Shown here: piece by piece, positions 13,215-25,425 of the stretch
How the letters are laid out: every line of letters begins with the position of its first letter
How positions within the stretch are numbered: position 1 is the stretch's first letter
Source: Thermomucor indicae-seudaticae
Taxonomy: Eukaryota > Mucoromycota > Mucoromycetes > Mucorales > Lichtheimiaceae
Assembly (NCBI GenBank): GCA_000787465.1
Contig: JSYX01000003.1
Coordinates: 1-64,000, forward strand
Length of the DNA stretch: 64,000 nucleotides
Direction: 5' to 3'
The notes under the pieces: model-generated
Told to the model about the DNA's origin: nothing
The model's input: the letters and a program-made list of their open reading frames with translations, nothing else
Database searches by the model: none
Translations under genes and position numbers: made by a program

Positions 13215-14285
13215 TTAGTCGAAAAGACCGAAGCCCATGTCCTCATCACTCTCTTCCTCTTCAGCAGGCTTCTCTTCCTTGGTTTCTTCAGCAGCTGCGG
13301 CGCCACCGGCAGCGGCAGCAGGAGCAGCGGCGACGACGAAGGCATCAGGGTTCTCCAAGAACTCCTTAATCTTCTCAGAGCCCTCGAAGGTGTAGTCGGA
13401 GGCGACCGAGACGGCCAGCAAGTTCTTGTAGCCATTGATGATCGAGTGGGGCACGGAAGCCAAGGTGGGATAGCCAACAGCCAAGGAGATGGAAGCGACT
13501 TCGCGGATGGCCGACAAGAGGTTGGCAACGAGGGTCGACTCCTCAACATCCAAGACGTCGGGCGAGAAGCAGGTACCGTTGTCGAACACCTGGGTGATCG
13601 TCATACCGTACGTGAAGGGCGAAATGTTCAACATGTTCAGCAGCACAGCCTCGGACGGACCGACACGCTCACCAGCCGAAACCAGGTGCACATCGCTCAC
13701 AATTTCAATCGTACCACGCGAAATCTTGGTCGGGATACCCAGGGCCTGGAAGAACGACGTCTTGCCGGGTTCCATACCCGTGTTACCAGCAGGCACAGAA
13801 ACATCACAAGGAGCAATGGCGTTCGCACGAGCAGGCGCAGCAACCTATTCCCCCCACATCTGTCAGTCAGCATCACGTACCGTACAAACGCGTCCCTAAA
13901 AAACAATCACAACTTACGCGGTTGGACGTGATCTTGTCACGCACTTCCTTCAGGTCACCGTTCGTGAACACGAAACCGACGTTGCCCTTGACGTGGGGCA
14001 TCAAACGTTCAAGGTCCGGACGCTCGGAAATGAAGGTCTTGAAGGCACGGCGGACCATGGTGTTCTTACCCATGAGCACAACGGCCTCGCCACGGAGAGA
14101 GTGACGGATCTGATGCATCTGGTTCGAACCCACATTGTCAACATTGACAACGAAGATGGTCTTGTAGGTGTCAAGATAGTTCTTGAGCTGTAGGGAGGCT
14201 GCAGTCAGTAATGTGAACAGCAGCGCGTTGCCATTCAAACACTTGCCTTTTCAAAGTACAATTCCTTGGCTTCTCGCTTCGACAT
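13215..14285 (-). CDS. RPP0: 60S acidic ribosomal protein P0
   Basis: 312 aa, the same length as yeast P0; exons 14285-14247, 14187-13918 and 13844-13215. It starts [13 protein letters not shown], continues with the L10-like RNA-binding domain ([20 protein letters not shown]), the P0 insertion domain, an Ala-rich hinge and the conserved stalk tail [13 protein letters not shown]0 anchors P1/P2 dimers at the GTPase-associated centre of the large subunit and binds elongation factors through that tail. The first intron is GC-AG (donor AAG|gcaagt, at 14246-14245 on this strand). Gene size and intron positions fit a highly expressed ribosomal gene. The gene is convergent with the kinase gene, 281 bp apart. 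Confidence 0.97.
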
Positions 14286-14710
14286 GCTTAAAATTTGCTG
14301 TTCGAGGTCTTTTTAAAGAGCCTGTGTATAGACGCTGGGATTAACATCCATTGGGACGAGTGCGCGCAATCCATACATCATGGTTGCTGGAAAACGATAT
14401 GGACGCGGATGCAACATAATGGATGGATGGATGATAGTTACCTAAGGATGGAGCAACAAAGAGGAGGAATCTCTTCTTCGGCAACCATTTCACCCTTTAA
14501 CCCTGCGTGTGACAGCTGGCTCGCCACCTTGCTCTACTCCGCCCAGCTTTGGGCTCCGGCCAGCTTGGCAAGAGCGGGCCGGACAATCTGCTGTAGCTAT
14601 GCAACGTCGCGTTTGCAGTCAAGCATGGAGGTTGTTCCTCTGTCACTATTCCTCTTTTACGCGTCGATAAAGACTTTGAAGAGATATACAGGAATATTCG
14701 CTTTTTTTAT
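14286..14710. other. Intergenic region upstream of P0
   Basis: 425 bases between the P0 start and the THOC1 stop. It holds an AACCCT hexamer near 14500, a motif often found upstream of ribosomal protein genes. No coding frame of note. Confidence 0.4.
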
Positions 14711-17186
14711 TTAATCCACCAAGAGCTCCTTGACTGCTTTTAATACTTTAATCTCTGTTTCCACATGCTGTTCTGACTTCTCATCTGTGCTATCCGCGGC
14801 CTTCTTCGTTGAATCCTCTTCCGCCTTTTCTGCTGAAGCCTTTGCTTCCTCCTTCATGGTCTTATAAATCTCCTTCTTGATGCTGTACACCTTGGGTATC
14901 AGGGATGCTTGAGACTGGAACATGAGCCGTGTCGCTTGAAATAATGCACCATTCGCTATTTCGAACCGTTCATTGGAACTCGCATTCGTTGCTTCGTTTT
15001 CCAGACGTGATAAGGCGGCATCAATGACTTGCACTGGTTTTGGTGGTCTTGACCGAGTTCTGTGGCAAAGGTTTTTAGTAACGGTTTACAATACAAAATA
15101 CACCTTCAACCTACTTCATGACTTGGCGTACGTCGGGTCGTTCTTTACCATACAGGTTTGTCATTTCAGGGTTGCCATAAGCATATCGATACGGCGCCAG
15201 CGCCGTCTGCAACAGCGAGAGATAGTCAGACAACCTAAACCATTCATGCGCAGAAATCATTTACTTACCGCCACTCGTGGTCTCTTTCTTTGCCATAATT
15301 CTCTTAGCGCATTGATATCGAGTGCAGGTTTCTCAAATGCAGGACACCCTGAAGCTTTCCAGACGATCTGCTCCCTCGTTAGCCACCTCACTATGTTATG
15401 CTGTTCTGTATATATATAGTTACCCAATTCCGTTCATGTGCGAGTAATGTCAGTATGATTTCTGTGTAAAGTTCACCATGAGGCTTTGTTTGCTTCAATA
15501 GATCGATCATATCCTCCTGCATCTTGATAACCCATTTCAACTATCCAATAAGATAATTAGCGCTCACTGAATGAACATGATTCTACCGGCTTTGTTAAAA
15601 CATACTTGGTCGCCTTCAAGCGTAAAGGATGGTTGCACCAGCGACTGCTTCGTTGCTCCACGCGCAGAAAGTAATTTTTGTGTCCGTTCCTTCTCTTCTT
15701 GCGAGAATCCCAGAAGGTATTGAAAGAGTATAAGGAACTGTACTATCACACCACGTCTGACACGAGTATCCTCAATCTAACAGCATTCGTTTAGACCAAA
15801 TGCGCAAGACCATGATCGTGCCGGTTTGGGAAAGCGTGAATTTACCTCCAACTCCAACAGTCGTCGACTGCTCAATAACCGCGGAAACCGGTAATTTCGC
15901 TTGATTTCGTCCAGCATTTGCTGCGCCAGATCCGGGTTGCTTTCCATATCAATATCATCATCCGCGCGCTTCCGTTTACTGCCTGCACTTTCTGAAGAAC
16001 TGCTTGAACTGCCGGTCATCGCTTGATCCCTCCTTCCTATCTCCCTAAACTTCTCGAGTATCGCTTCCCCTCCCTACACATAGAGCCAGTGAGTTCCATA
16101 ATAACGTAAGAAAGCGTGAATTTCCTTGCAAACTTACTATCTGTAATTCACTAAAATTGTCTCCTTGGAATATCGTCGGCGGATTCGTAAAATACTGTCG
16201 CGTTCTCCAAAACAACTTGTAAAATCTCTTTTGTTCATCTAAGGACACTGTCAGAAAGAGCCCGACTTTTTTTTCTTTCCAGTTATATCTACCTGTCATC
16301 ATCGGATCCGCATCCACTTCTTCATCACTGTCTCTGATCACTGGCTCCACGTTGAAATCGCCTCTGAGGTTCACACCTGTAGAAGAAAAAAAGGTTACCT
16401 CCATTTTGTTATACAGGCTCCTTGGCTTTTGTTTCCTAACCTGATCGTTCACAGAGGGGAAACGAATTCGCAAGGAACATCAGCACGCGTCCGCAAAAAA
16501 CCGTATTCTTTTCTTTCGAGAGCCGGCGTAGCATCTCATTACACATTCGCAACAGAACAAGCGCCTTGCCGCGCCCCGGCAGCATGCCCTTTTTATCAAA
16601 CAGCGGGTGAGAAGAGAGTTCATCTCATTAAAAACAAATGCAAACAAACTTACTGCGGTCAGACGCGCTTTTCTTTTCTCAATGTATTCAAAAATACGTT
16701 CGCATCCGTCGATCGGATGAACGTCCAGCATTTCTTCCACCACCGTCAGTGGCGCGGCGCCGTCAAGGTAACCTAAGCACGGAATGAGTCCGCGCGCGAT
16801 CAAGAATGCGCGTCTGTAGGATTTACCTTGCTCGGAGCATGCAAGCACCAGATCCAAAAAATCAAACAATTGTTCAAACATGCCAACGACAGGCGCCTGT
16901 GATTACTTTGTCATTTACAAGTCGAAAATCTCTTTGCCATCACACAACTTACAGCCAGCATTCCAAACATCACTTGGCGAAATACGACCTCCAACGCGCT
17001 CTTCCACCAATCAGCAACGCCGGACACGGAAGCCAAAGGACCAATGTGCTCTTGCACTACTTGGGCGTACACGGACGACGGCAACTCTTCTCCTTCTGGG
17101 AATGTCTGGCGATTTTGTCCTAGCGATTCCGTACAGCGATTAATGGCGCTTTCAGCAGTCGCTTTGAACTCGTCAAAGACGGTCAT
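14711..17186 (-). CDS. THO complex subunit 1 (THOC1/Hpr1)
   Basis: 606 aa from 12 exons: 17186-16953, 16896-16827, 16772-16654, 16588-16441, 16376-16293, 16247-16138, 16073-15846, 15776-15606, 15540-15424, 15367-15269, 15206-15115, 15059-14711. The joined exons give the THOC1 core: [20 protein letters not shown], then [27 protein letters not shown], and later [15 protein letters not shown] and [12 protein letters not shown] couples transcription elongation to mRNA packaging and export in the nucleus (TREX). The C-terminal exon is Lys/Glu-rich with a helical, low-complexity end. A Ser-rich, KRKR-containing loop (exon 7) may be a nuclear localisation signal. The acceptor for exon 10 (15367) is the CAG that keeps the spacing seen in human THOC1; other choices break phase. 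Every junction keeps frame, so the gene looks intact. Confidence 0.92.
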
Positions 17187-17611
17187 TGTGGGTATGACTT
17201 GCTAATACACAGTACAAAGAAGGAGGGAGGGCGACTTGGTGCTCTTCCACAGTATAATGCAACTCCTAAACTCCGCTTTGTTTTGTCTTTGGAATTGGCA
17301 ACATGGAGACTTCTGGGATGGATGGTTATAGGGTGGAAACAGTGCAAAGCCACATATTGCAGGTTGCCATGCTTTGTCAATACCTATAGTATTAAGTATC
17401 GGGGTAACCCTGATCCAATTGCCCGAATGCTTCGCAACGACGGGCGGTCGGGTGCCGACAAACAGAATCGATTCTTCACCGTAGGCGACTTCACGTGCTC
17501 AGATATAGTGAAGGTTCCCATAAGAGACTGGGCGAGTGTCCACATCGTAGGGTTACTCTTTTTATTGCACTCAAGATTTCAATAGACAAAAACAAGGGCA
17601 TTACTCTGAGC
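17187..17611. other. Intergenic region, THOC1 promoter side
   Basis: 425 bases between the THOC1 start and the downstream GTPase gene on the same strand. No coding signal or distinct motif is seen. Confidence 0.4.
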
Positions 17612-19586
17612 TCAGGATGCGTCACTCGATGTATTCTTTGAACTAACAGATTGAGAAGTTTTAAACGAAATGATATTGATATCCTTTGTAATGACTGCAT
17701 CTTCAGCCAGCTATCAATGAAATAATTATTCACTGGAGGCACAGATCGTAGAGAGCATGGCTGCTACTTACCCGTTTGTTACCTGCCGTTTCCGCGTAGA
17801 GATAGTACTTGTCAATCTCTGGATGCAGTATTTTGGCAAACTCACGGACAGTTGTGCCTGGCCAAAGCAGGATACAGTCTCTAAATGCACCCTTCTTATG
17901 TGGGTTGCTGTGTGGGGAATTGATGAGTTGAGATCCATAAAATCGTCATACTCTTTGCTTTACCTTGATGAACTGAACGAGTTCACATTCTTGACAGGAT
18001 AAACTGGAATGACACCCAGTGTTTCTATCGCTTTTACTAGGACCTCCTGGACACCTGTTGATCCATATCTAAACAAGACCAAGTCTGACAACAATCGCTG
18101 CTAAGAACCGATTTGTCGCGATCATGCTGGGTTGTATTACCTTGGACTTTTTCCACACGTCTGATCAGTCGCGTCGTATGATGAGTAAACCGCGCCTCTA
18201 CATTTTGCCTACGCAGTCCTTACCCTTTCAGCTTGTCATCCATAGTTTTCAGGTCAGAGTCTGGCTATGGATCAGCAAGTCAATAACATGGTTCTCTTCC
18301 CTATCCGCCTCATCTTTCAAACTTGCCAAATCTTCTTTGGTCTCCACAATGTCGGTACCTTCAACGTAATTAATGTACCTCTGTTTATGCATTTTTCTAA
18401 GAAAGTTTTCGGCGAGTGCGCTCGTCAAGACCAGCTTGCTCTGCAAATAGATTAACAGGTCTTCTTTCTGGTAATTCAACCATATCCGCAACTTTACCTG
18501 GTCGTACCGCCGCATAATCCTTGTAATGTTTTTATCTGCATCGGGCATGTCGATTTTGTTCATTGCCTGTGGTGCCACGTATGAATACGTTGTTGCTAAC
18601 AGGGAACAGGTCGACATTACCACAATCGTAGGAAACCGTTCATCCATAAAGAACTCTACTACTTTCTTTACAGTAGCCTCGTCCCAAGTCTCTAAAGGAT
18701 CCCGTACACCGCTTTTGTCAAGAGCTCTGGCCACCACTGAAGCGCTGGATCCATATCCTGGACCGAAACTGCGTCAGGATCGATCTTTCCATTCCGCTTA
18801 GCATTACGTTACCTGAAAATTGTGTCTGAAGCGTATCCACCGGGCTCGCCTCTGTACTCGAACGGAACATTATATACACATACATTTGTTCCTTCCATAT
18901 ACTTCGGCTTACTCAAGGCGACATGTCTGCGGACAATGCTTCCCCACCGTTTCAACAGATTATTCGATATCCAGCTATGAATCTCGGCACGCAACCAATT
19001 GATATCGTTGATAGGATCGTAGCCCTGTGTTTCTTTGCCGTTTTGGTCGGTTGTCCCGCTCACATCCACAACGTGGATCAACGCATGCGCGTGTCGAAGA
19101 TCGTCAAGAAACTGGTTGCCGAGACCCAATCCTTCCGAAGCACCAGGGACCAGACCAGCCACATCCATGATTTGTATTGGTACATAACGCGTGCCGTCCA
19201 CGCATCGACCTGCCCCAGATTTAGAAAAAAAATCCAACTTTGTAGCCATAAGAAGGGACGAACCTTACCATAACGTGGTCGACACTGATCTTGTTTGCCG
19301 TACTTTTTGCAAGGACATTGAACTGGAACGTATGCCACTCCGTGATTAGGTTTGATCGTAGTGAAGGGATAGTTTCCTTGTTTGCGGTAAGCTCGTCATG
19401 ATCCTTGCAACGGCTGCAACAACTTACCGACTTTGGCCGCAGCGTCTGACACTATGGTTGCAAAAACAATGAGGGAAGCTTAATCAAAGGAAAAAACAGA
19501 AAAGACTGGATTATACCTGCATTTAGGAATGAAGATTTTCCTGCAGACGGTTTTCCAACACAAGCGAGCAAAACTTCCTTGACCAT
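17612..19586 (-). CDS. OBG/YchF-type GTPase of the YGR210C family
   Basis: 424 aa from 13 exons: 19586-19517, 19451-19428, 19376-19269, 19209-18913, 18851-18813, 18757-18621, 18566-18498, 18440-18327, 18264-18224, 18160-18141, 18084-17964, 17907-17772, 17710-17612. It shows G1 (GKPSAGKSS), the switch region [11 protein letters not shown]3 (DVAGLVPGA), then [20 protein letters not shown], and the G4-type AMNKID; near the end [10 protein letters not shown] and a TGS-like segment. This matches yeast YGR210C and S. pombe homologues, which are ribosome-associated by family. Their exact role is unsettled. Intron 8 is GC-AG (TTG|gcaagt, 18326-18325), supported because it restores the family's EDL-PD-LK spacing. 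Exon 10 is only 20 nt and exon 2 only 24 nt. The start at 19586 places the Walker A motif 10 residues in, as in the family. Confidence 0.92.
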
Positions 19587-20274
19587 TTCCCCTTCCTTAT
19601 GATAGCCTCTGACAGAACTGAGGTTTTGGAGTCGAACTGATCCTGTTCCGGCAGTAGCAGTCCAAGCAATCTGAGGGCAGACGTTGTTCCCATTTCGGGA
19701 AAATCATGTTACAATACTGGGATCAACCTAGCAATAGATGTTCTATGGACAAGTCAAGAGGTTCATAGACAACGACCAGCGATGTCAGCGACCATCGATC
19801 TATACTTTCTCGGCTGTATCAAAGAATGGGTTTAAGCTTATTGTCACTTGTGTGTAAAAGACTCAGACCAGTGTCATAATACTTACCAAAACCTCATAAT
19901 TAAAGCGGCAACTTCATATATTAAACATCCAAAGGTACAATCTGTGACTATATCGAGCGGGTACTGTAGCATCATAAACTATTTCTTCTGCGCGTAATTC
20001 AAGCGAGCTATGTGTGCCGGCACCCGGGGGAAGGTCCCGAAGTGCCCTAACTTGACGTTTTGTGTATTATGCCTATTGAGCGTGGATTGCACGCGCGCGC
20101 CCCAAGAAAAATAAAAGGCTGAAGAGCCAGGCTTTAGAGAACATCCAGGTATTTGCCATTGTTCACGACTTGTGGCGAACCCGGAGAGCACTCATTTCTG
20201 CCAGGACGGCAACGATCGATAGTCGAGGCCTTCGTCCCTTACTTTTACTTGAGCCGCACTGTCAGTCTTCCAAC
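19587..20274. other. Intergenic region
   Basis: 688 bases between the divergent GTPase gene and the pseudogene. No supported gene. An alternating CG stretch (gcacgcgcgcgcccc) lies near 20089. Confidence 0.4.
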
Positions 20275-21450
20275 CATGGCATGTACCGACGGATATCACT
20301 ATACGTTACCGTGGGAAGGGCAAATATCGTTTGAACGCTTGCGGCTTTTCTTCACAGATGCCGCTGTGATCATGTTGTGGCAAGGGATCGAAATACCCGC
20401 TTCCCTTCGTCCTCTATCCTCCTCCGCCCAACTGGGGTATGGCAGAGGAGCAGCAGCAGAGGATCCTTTGCTCTGGCTAACCTGATGGCCCACGATGCTG
20501 CTGCGGCACCTTTACACGAGCCATCCCCGCCTGGCTAACGGGCCATCCGCAATGTATTTGGCCGCTAGTCCTGCTTCGGCCAACATATCTTTAGGGATTT
20601 GTGCCAGTCAACCCAGGAAGCGAAAAACAGACGTACCGAACAGCAGGGAAGCAGACAGCGATTCAAAGTCGTCGCTGCATCGTGCAGATAAGTGTACTTG
20701 CGGTAGGCTGTTGACGGACCGAATGGATGGCTCTCCAAGTAGAGGGAAAAAAGAAGACGTGGCCTTTTCAAAATGGTACGTAATGCGGAAAGTCTTGAAA
20801 AAACAGAATTACGTTGCCCCATTGTTGGGACTGTGATTGAATCAGTGCCACTGTGCGGGAAATCCGGATTAACTGAAGTTTGATATCCTGCTTTATGTGT
20901 TTCGCTAAAGTAGAAGCAAGGCAATCTCACGAAAGAGCAAGTAATTGTAAGGTATTGTATCTTTTACATTAGGCTTGTTATGAATTCCTATTCAGTATTA
21001 TCCTGTACGACTCAGGAAGATTTTGATGCAATGGTACTGTGGATTGCACGACCCAACTCAAGATCCGTTTGCCTTGGCTATCGGCGCCTATTGGTGTCGT
21101 CATATATTCATTCACCATCGCACGTCTATGCTCGCTCGCATCCAATATAGACAGATACCATTCAGCACAAACTGGCCTGGATGGCCCGAGACGCTTTGCG
21201 CGACTGCTTTGATGAACCCCACCCAGATCGAATCTACGCCCTCTGTCTCTTGAACATGACGAGCGCCTTGCAAAAGCGCAGCAGAAAATGCATCAGTGGT
21301 TCGCAGACACGCCGGACCTTCTCAAGCCTGAACATGCGTTTGAGAGCAACAATCCGGTCATTGCTGAAGCTTGCATGAATCTGGGTATGGAACGCTGCGA
21401 AAAAATCATGGATTATTGTTGCACGAATTATGCCCTGCGCCTTCTTTAGC
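20275..21450 (+). pseudogene. Frameshifted remnant of a protein-coding gene (regulator-like)
   Basis: Coding-like text appears in all three forward frames in turn. It starts at ATG 20275 (MACTDGYHYTLPWEG...), changes frame near 20450 (LANLMAHDAAAAPLHEPSPP) and again near 20530 (a basic, Ser-rich segment with a CTCG motif). It resumes at 21027 (QWYCGLHDPTQDPFALAIGA), shifts near 21160 (LAWMARDALRDCFDEPHPDR), and shifts again near 21260 (KAQQKMHQWFADTPDLL). The 21.0-21.4 kb part resembles helical middle-homology regions of fungal transcription regulators. No GT-AG introns repair the shifts. Inference: a decayed gene. The alternative is a poorly assembled or intron-rich real gene. Confidence 0.45.
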
Positions 21451-21623
21451 CACTTTGACGCCTCTGCAGCGGAAAACCTTCCTGACCATGGTCGAATGCG
21501 CCACAAAGTCCATGAATAACACGTGAATTGATCTTGCAGCCTCTTTATTGAGGATATCTCTGTTCGAACAGAAATGGCTTCTGCATAGTGTAAACTATCA
21601 TACTTCGGCTGAAATATGCTCTT

Positions 21624-22310
21624 TTATAATACGGCTGGCCACCAGTGGTATCCAATACCGTACTGATACCAGATCAGCATGGCAATAACAATAGCCAAGA
21701 GGAACAGAGACACGAAGCTCATGTATCGGTTCCATCGACGATAGGTTTCTTGTTCTTGCACAGCGGGATCAATAGTCGAACCGGACGGCTGATGAAGAGG
21801 CATCACGAGCCACCTACGGAATACGCGACCGTTGGCGATCAGTGAAGAATGTACAGGCCGATAACTGCAAGCAGGACTCTTGGCGGCAAGCGGCAGTACA
21901 TCGTTGTGTTTGCTCTTCTTCTTCGTTTTGCCGGGAGCCAGCCAAAATCCACCAATCCACCAACACGGAAAGAACAAGAATCCGAAAAGAAACAGGAGAG
22001 ATTGGGTATGAAAGACGGGTAAAGGTCTAAAGGAATCTCTTGCAGGTGGTTTTACGGTTGAGAGAAACCGCCAGGATGGAGATGGCGAGGACAAGGACGA
22101 AGAAATAGTGGACCGACGAAGAGCACGAAGACCACAGCCGCTTCTGCTGCTGCTGCTGCTACCGCCACCACTACTCGTTTTAACGGGTGCATGAATTAAC
22201 CGTGCTTCAAGGTCTTGTGTCGGATAGCTGACAGGACGTAATAGCGGATGATTTTCTCTATCATGATACAGATGATGCCATGTCCATCGGTGTTTCTTGT
22301 CCTTCATCAA
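21624..22310 (-). CDS. Small fungal membrane protein, two predicted TM segments
   Basis: An open frame of 228 codons. Two hydrophobic helices are visible: about residues 105-127 (SLLFLFGFLFFPCWWIGGFW) and about 199-216 (MSFVSLFLLAIVIAMLIWY). Between them lies a basic loop and a helix with QEQETYRRWNRY. The FLFFPCWWIG element followed by a Trp/Arg-rich stretch and a last TM helix recalls an uncharacterised fungal membrane family; no function is known to me. The N-terminal 90 residues are Ser/Gly-rich with a run of Ser and Gly. Some of this length may be intron or 5' leader: a candidate upstream exon sits at 22515-22390. The C-terminus after the last helix is short and ends in WWPAVL. Confidence 0.55.
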   Translation of the reverse strand: MMKDKKHRWTWHHLYHDRENHPLLRPVSYPTQDLEARLIHAPVKTSSGGGSSSSSRSGCGLRALRRSTISSSLSSPSPSWRFLSTVKPPARDSFRPLPVFHTQSLLFLFGFLFFPCWWIGGFWLAPGKTKKKSKHNDVLPLAAKSPACSYRPVHSSLIANGRVFRRWLVMPLHQPSGSTIDPAVQEQETYRRWNRYMSFVSLFLLAIVIAMLIWYQYGIGYHWWPAVL

Positions 22311-22328
22311 AGCAATAAAAAAAGAATA

Positions 22329-22360
22329 AAGAGAGAGAGAGAGAGACTCTCTCTCTCTCT
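22329..22360. repeat. GA/CT inverted simple repeat
   Basis: A (ga)n run directly followed by a (ct)n run makes a self-complementary purine/pyrimidine tract in the spacer between the membrane protein gene and CDC37. Confidence 0.8.
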
Positions 22361-22627
22361 TTGTCTCGAGAAGAATGTTTTTGAAATATGCTGGCCCCTT
22401 TCATACCTAGAAAAAGAAAGAATGATCTGTTTAACCTTTTTGCTGCACCCCTAGCACTGTAAATGGAACAATCGTCAATAACGGGGTTCACCAATGTTTT
22501 GACGGGTTGTTCCACATGTTGGTGAAGTTTCTGGAACAGCCCGCTTCATAAAATTACGTGCTCCGCACCTCTAATGCTCTGAACTCGTACACTTCTTCCT
22601 GTTGCCTTCAAAAGAAAAGGAAAAAAT

Positions 22628-24224
22628 ATGCCGCTCGATTATAGTAAATGGGACAATCTCGAAATATCAGACGACTCTGACATTGAGTGTCATCCGAATG
22701 TGGACAAGCGTTCCATGATTCGGTGGAAGCAGCAGGCGATTCATCGAGAACGTGCGGAACGTAAAGCCAAGATTGAGCAGTTGGAACAGTTTATTCCGCT
22801 CTCGACTTGGGTTGTCGATGAACTCGATGCTACCATTGCGTCCGTGTCTGGCACTAATGGTTTGGAACAAACCAAGGAGCTGTTGCAACGGGCCAAGGAA
22901 AACGGCCGTGGCATTGTGGCCGTGGCTATGCCTCCCAAGAAGGATGATGAGGACGACGACGAGAAGCCGAAGCAGCCTGTGACACTCGAAAAGGCGCTGA
23001 CGTCCATCATTGACACGTTCGAGCCACGGTGGCAGGAAGAAAGTGCACACGATGAATTGCTCGAACGCCTCAAGGGTGTTCGCAAAGACGCCTCGGATGT
23101 CCTAGAAAAGTCGAAATCCGAACTCGAAAAGCTAAAGAAGGAGGCTTCAAAGAAACTGACAATGGAAAACATGTTCCGTGAAACTTCCAATCGAACGGTA
23201 AAGTTATTTATGGTCCCACAGCAATATGTATGTGATGCCTAACTGGTTGCTGCTCTAGATCCTCAATAAATCCAAGCCAAAAACCCCGTCAAAGACAACC
23301 AAGAAGAAGGAAAAGGTGATTGAAACTTTGAATCCAGGAGCGCAAATGAAAGACTTGGTAAGCATTTCTATTTCGTTAGTTAGTAGAGAAGCGAGATCCT
23401 TGTAACGCGGAAAAATATGCTTGTAGTCTATTGCGGATCAGAAAGCTGAAGACAAGCCTGCGGAAGAAAGCGATGATGATACCGAGGGAGGCTCTGACCT
23501 TGAGTTATCCAAGGAAGCACAGGCCTTCCTCAAGTGCAAGGACTTTGAAGCTAGCTACAAACATTTATTACGGTACCCGGAAATTGTTAAAGAAACCTAT
23601 TCAGATCAACTGTTAGCCGAGGCATTTACGTCACAGCTCAAGGGCCGAGAAGAGTATGCGCGACACTGTGTGGTTCAATCGCTGACGCTGCAATACTGCG
23701 GACAACTTCAGCGAGGTGGTATCGAACGATTCTTTAAAAAGTGAGTGCTTCCTTGGAATGGCCAGATATGAAAGCCAAAGGATGGATACTGACGATAGCT
23801 GTGCGTGTTTAAAAAAAGGATGATTGGTGGAGACGAACAGGCACGGAGGATGTTCTTCCAAGATGTTGACCAGACATATGGCCGGATCAAGAAACGAACC
23901 GCAGAGATTCTGGCTGAAAGAGCAAACGAGCAAGTGGAAACAATCCAACTGCAGACTGCCAACGATGGGTCGCAGATCACGGTGCGTATTCCTGATCCTA
24001 ATGTCGAAGACCAAAAACAGGCCTATGAAGTATTTATGGCCCTGCCAGAAGCTTTCCGGGAGGCTTTGAAGACGGGCGAACTTGAAAAGATTAACAAGGT
24101 CTTGGAGAAGACCCCTGTGAAAGATGCGGAGACTTTGGTGCAAGTCTGTTCAGAATATGGATTTCTGGACGTAGGAGACCAAGTCATTGACCAAACGCAG
24201 CAGCAACAGCAGCAACAGCAGTAG
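22628..24224 (+). CDS. CDC37: Hsp90 co-chaperone Cdc37
   Basis: 462 aa from exons 22628-23197, 23259-23357, 23427-23740 and 23819-24224. The N-terminus MPLDYSKWDNLEISDDSDIE is the hallmark of Cdc37; it contains the CK2 site Ser (SDDSD) needed to load kinases onto Hsp90. The middle region has KCKDFEASYKHLLRYPEIV, QYCGQLQRGGIERFF, and the C-terminal domain ends EYGFLDVGDQVID. Cdc37 delivers protein kinases, possibly including the NDR kinase encoded here, to Hsp90 in the cytosol. The protein ends in a run of Gln encoded by mixed CAG/CAA codons directly before the stop, not typical of the family. The N-terminal half is acidic and Lys/Glu-rich, as usual. All junctions keep frame. Confidence 0.96.
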
Positions 24225-24440
24225 TCGCAGTAGTAGTAATTATTTGCAGATATATTATCATCAAATCATTCTTTGTCAGAGTTCCATTCTTTTTAATAAC
24301 ATTAATCTTTTAGCTTGCTGTAAGAGGGATTCATCAGGACTTGATGTGAACTGGAAATTTGTCTCCGACGTAAAAAGAACTCGGAAAAGACGGTTGTTTC
24401 TCTTCTCCTTCCTCTCCATTACTCTTACTGCATTAGCTAA

Positions 24441-25142
<702 letters not shown>

Positions 25143-25425
25143 AAAAGAAAAACCCGAGATATCAGTTTGGTTCAAGCCTTGTTTGATTATTAGGGATCGA
25201 AGGTGCGCGATCCGATCCGATCATTGGGTTTGTTAGAGTGCATTATATATAACCAACACATACCTGCGTTCCTTTTAATAAAATGAAAGACACGAATATG
25301 GGGATGAATAAAGAGAGAGAGCGTATTTTTTTGTATTGCTTTTCCCGTTATTCAACTACGTCACAGTAGCCACCAAAGAACAACTTTGTAACAAAAGACA
25401 TCTTGTCGTAGCATTTGGATTGTGC

